41,228 nucleotides of DNA from Verrucomicrobiota bacterium (lineage in GTDB: Bacteria > Verrucomicrobiota > Verrucomicrobiia > Opitutales > Oceanipulchritudinaceae): the NCBI GenBank assembly GCA_021208135.1, contig JAJOKB010000065.1, positions 1 to 41,228 on the forward strand. Direction: 5' to 3'. The position numbers and the translations under genes were made by a program. Shown here piece by piece: positions 40,968 through 41,228 of this stretch (positions within the stretch are counted from its first letter, which is position 1; each line of letters begins with the position of its first letter). The notes beneath the pieces are model-generated. The model was not told the DNA's origin. It ran no database searches and saw only the letters and a program-made list of their open reading frames with translations.

Positions 40968-41228
40968 AATCTCATCGTTTATCAAAGCAAAGCCTCAGAA
41001 CAATCACCAACTCAGCCCCCTTTTCCGGACAGTCCATATACTCGCGCCCTCCCCAATTCCCGCATTTCCGGACAGTCCATATATACGCCCCTCCCCAAGC
41101 ACCCCTTTTCTGGACAGTCCATTATCTTGCATGGCTCCACGCCTTCCTTTGCCTGCCTTCTTTTTAGTTTTAGCGCCTCTGAACTCTGCCTACGCCCTTG
41201 ATTGCGGCTTTCAGCTACGCAACACGGG
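40968..41228. other. Probably non-coding 3' region of the pectate lyase gene
   Basis: As written, the lyase frame stays open through this 261-nt stretch, but the translation is rich in Pro and Ser and reflects the tandem repeat listed separately. ATG 41131 opens a signal-peptide-like reading (MAPRLPLPAFFLVLAPLNSA) that runs off the window; with no ribosome-binding site it is only a weak candidate for a next gene. Confidence 0.35.
41022..41125. repeat. Three tandem copies of a palindrome-containing repeat
   Basis: TTTCCGGACAGTCCATATA occurs at 41022-41040 and again exactly at 41065-41083; a variant (TTTCTGGACAGTCCATTA) occurs at 41107-41124. The copies are 43 and 42 nt apart. The links between them are C-rich and also similar (CGCCCTCCCCAA and CGCCCCTCCCCAAG). 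Each copy has the palindrome GGAC-A-GTCC, extended to TGGACAGTCCA in the third. The array looks non-coding. Confidence 0.7.

Noticed and set aside
41022..41125. A CRISPR array
   Set aside because: Only three copies are seen, the linkers are similar to each other and not unique spacers, and no cas gene is present.
1..41228. Prophage, insertion sequence or defence island
   Set aside because: No integrase, transposase, phage structural gene, restriction-modification or toxin-antitoxin gene is recognisable; the content is chromosomal housekeeping and envelope genes.

Overview
This window looks like a chromosomal segment of a Verrucomicrobiota bacterium, most likely class Opitutia (Opitutae). The evidence is two PEP-CTERM proteins, an autotransporter-type beta-strand repeat protein, a modular GH81 laminarinase and a modular PL1 pectate lyase with Verrucomicrobia-style C-terminal domains, a lysine/alanine-rich N-terminal extension on RpoD, and Gram-negative envelope genes (kdsB, an LpxR-like lipid A deacylase, exbB, DUF481). 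The taxon is inferred from protein style; no rRNA or tRNA gene was found.

Layout. 1-4291 (+): end of a TPR protein, DNA primase dnaG and primary sigma factor rpoD. 4292-5147 (-): a NaChBac-like voltage-gated sodium channel. 5318-7434 (+): kdsB and mgtE, overlapping by 4 nt. 7427-9484 (-): an RluA-type pseudouridine synthase and an LpxR-like protein. 9571-11659 (+): a compact trio of glutaredoxin, TIM-barrel isomerase and 2-hydroxyacid dehydrogenase. 11669-17192 (-): GH81 laminarinase followed by a PEP-CTERM beta-strand repeat protein and a terminator. 17503-20479 (+): Tat-exported alkaline phosphatase and M32 carboxypeptidase. 20406-25262 (-): exbB, an uncharacterised exported protein, a long exported TPR protein and radC. 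25447-28635 (+): rlmN, infA, trpC, rsmA. 28626-36590 (-): mscS, DUF481 protein, lipA, lipB, a SCO1-like protein, an OlsF-like bifunctional acyltransferase, yraN, acr3. 36828 to the end (+): a PEP-CTERM protein, a pectate lyase, and a short tandem repeat of a palindromic 11-mer.

About half of the genes, including essential ones (dnaG, rpoD, lipA), are split by single-base frame changes, mostly at homopolymer runs and on both strands. Restoring one base per site gives intact, conserved proteins. I therefore treat each as one gene and regard most breaks as base-calling or assembly errors, not pseudogenes. Gene coordinates below span the whole repaired gene.

Functionally the window mixes housekeeping (replication priming, transcription, rRNA modification, lipoylation, tryptophan synthesis) with envelope and polysaccharide biology. 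Two secreted polysaccharide-degrading enzymes are each next to a PEP-CTERM protein. The most interesting unexplained items are a primase whose zinc-ribbon ligands are mostly replaced, an exbB unit without exbD, repeated elements in the acr3/PEP-CTERM divergent region and upstream of the phosphatase, a beta-rich module shared by the PEP-CTERM protein and the adjacent pectate lyase, and the 42-43 nt tandem repeat near the right end.
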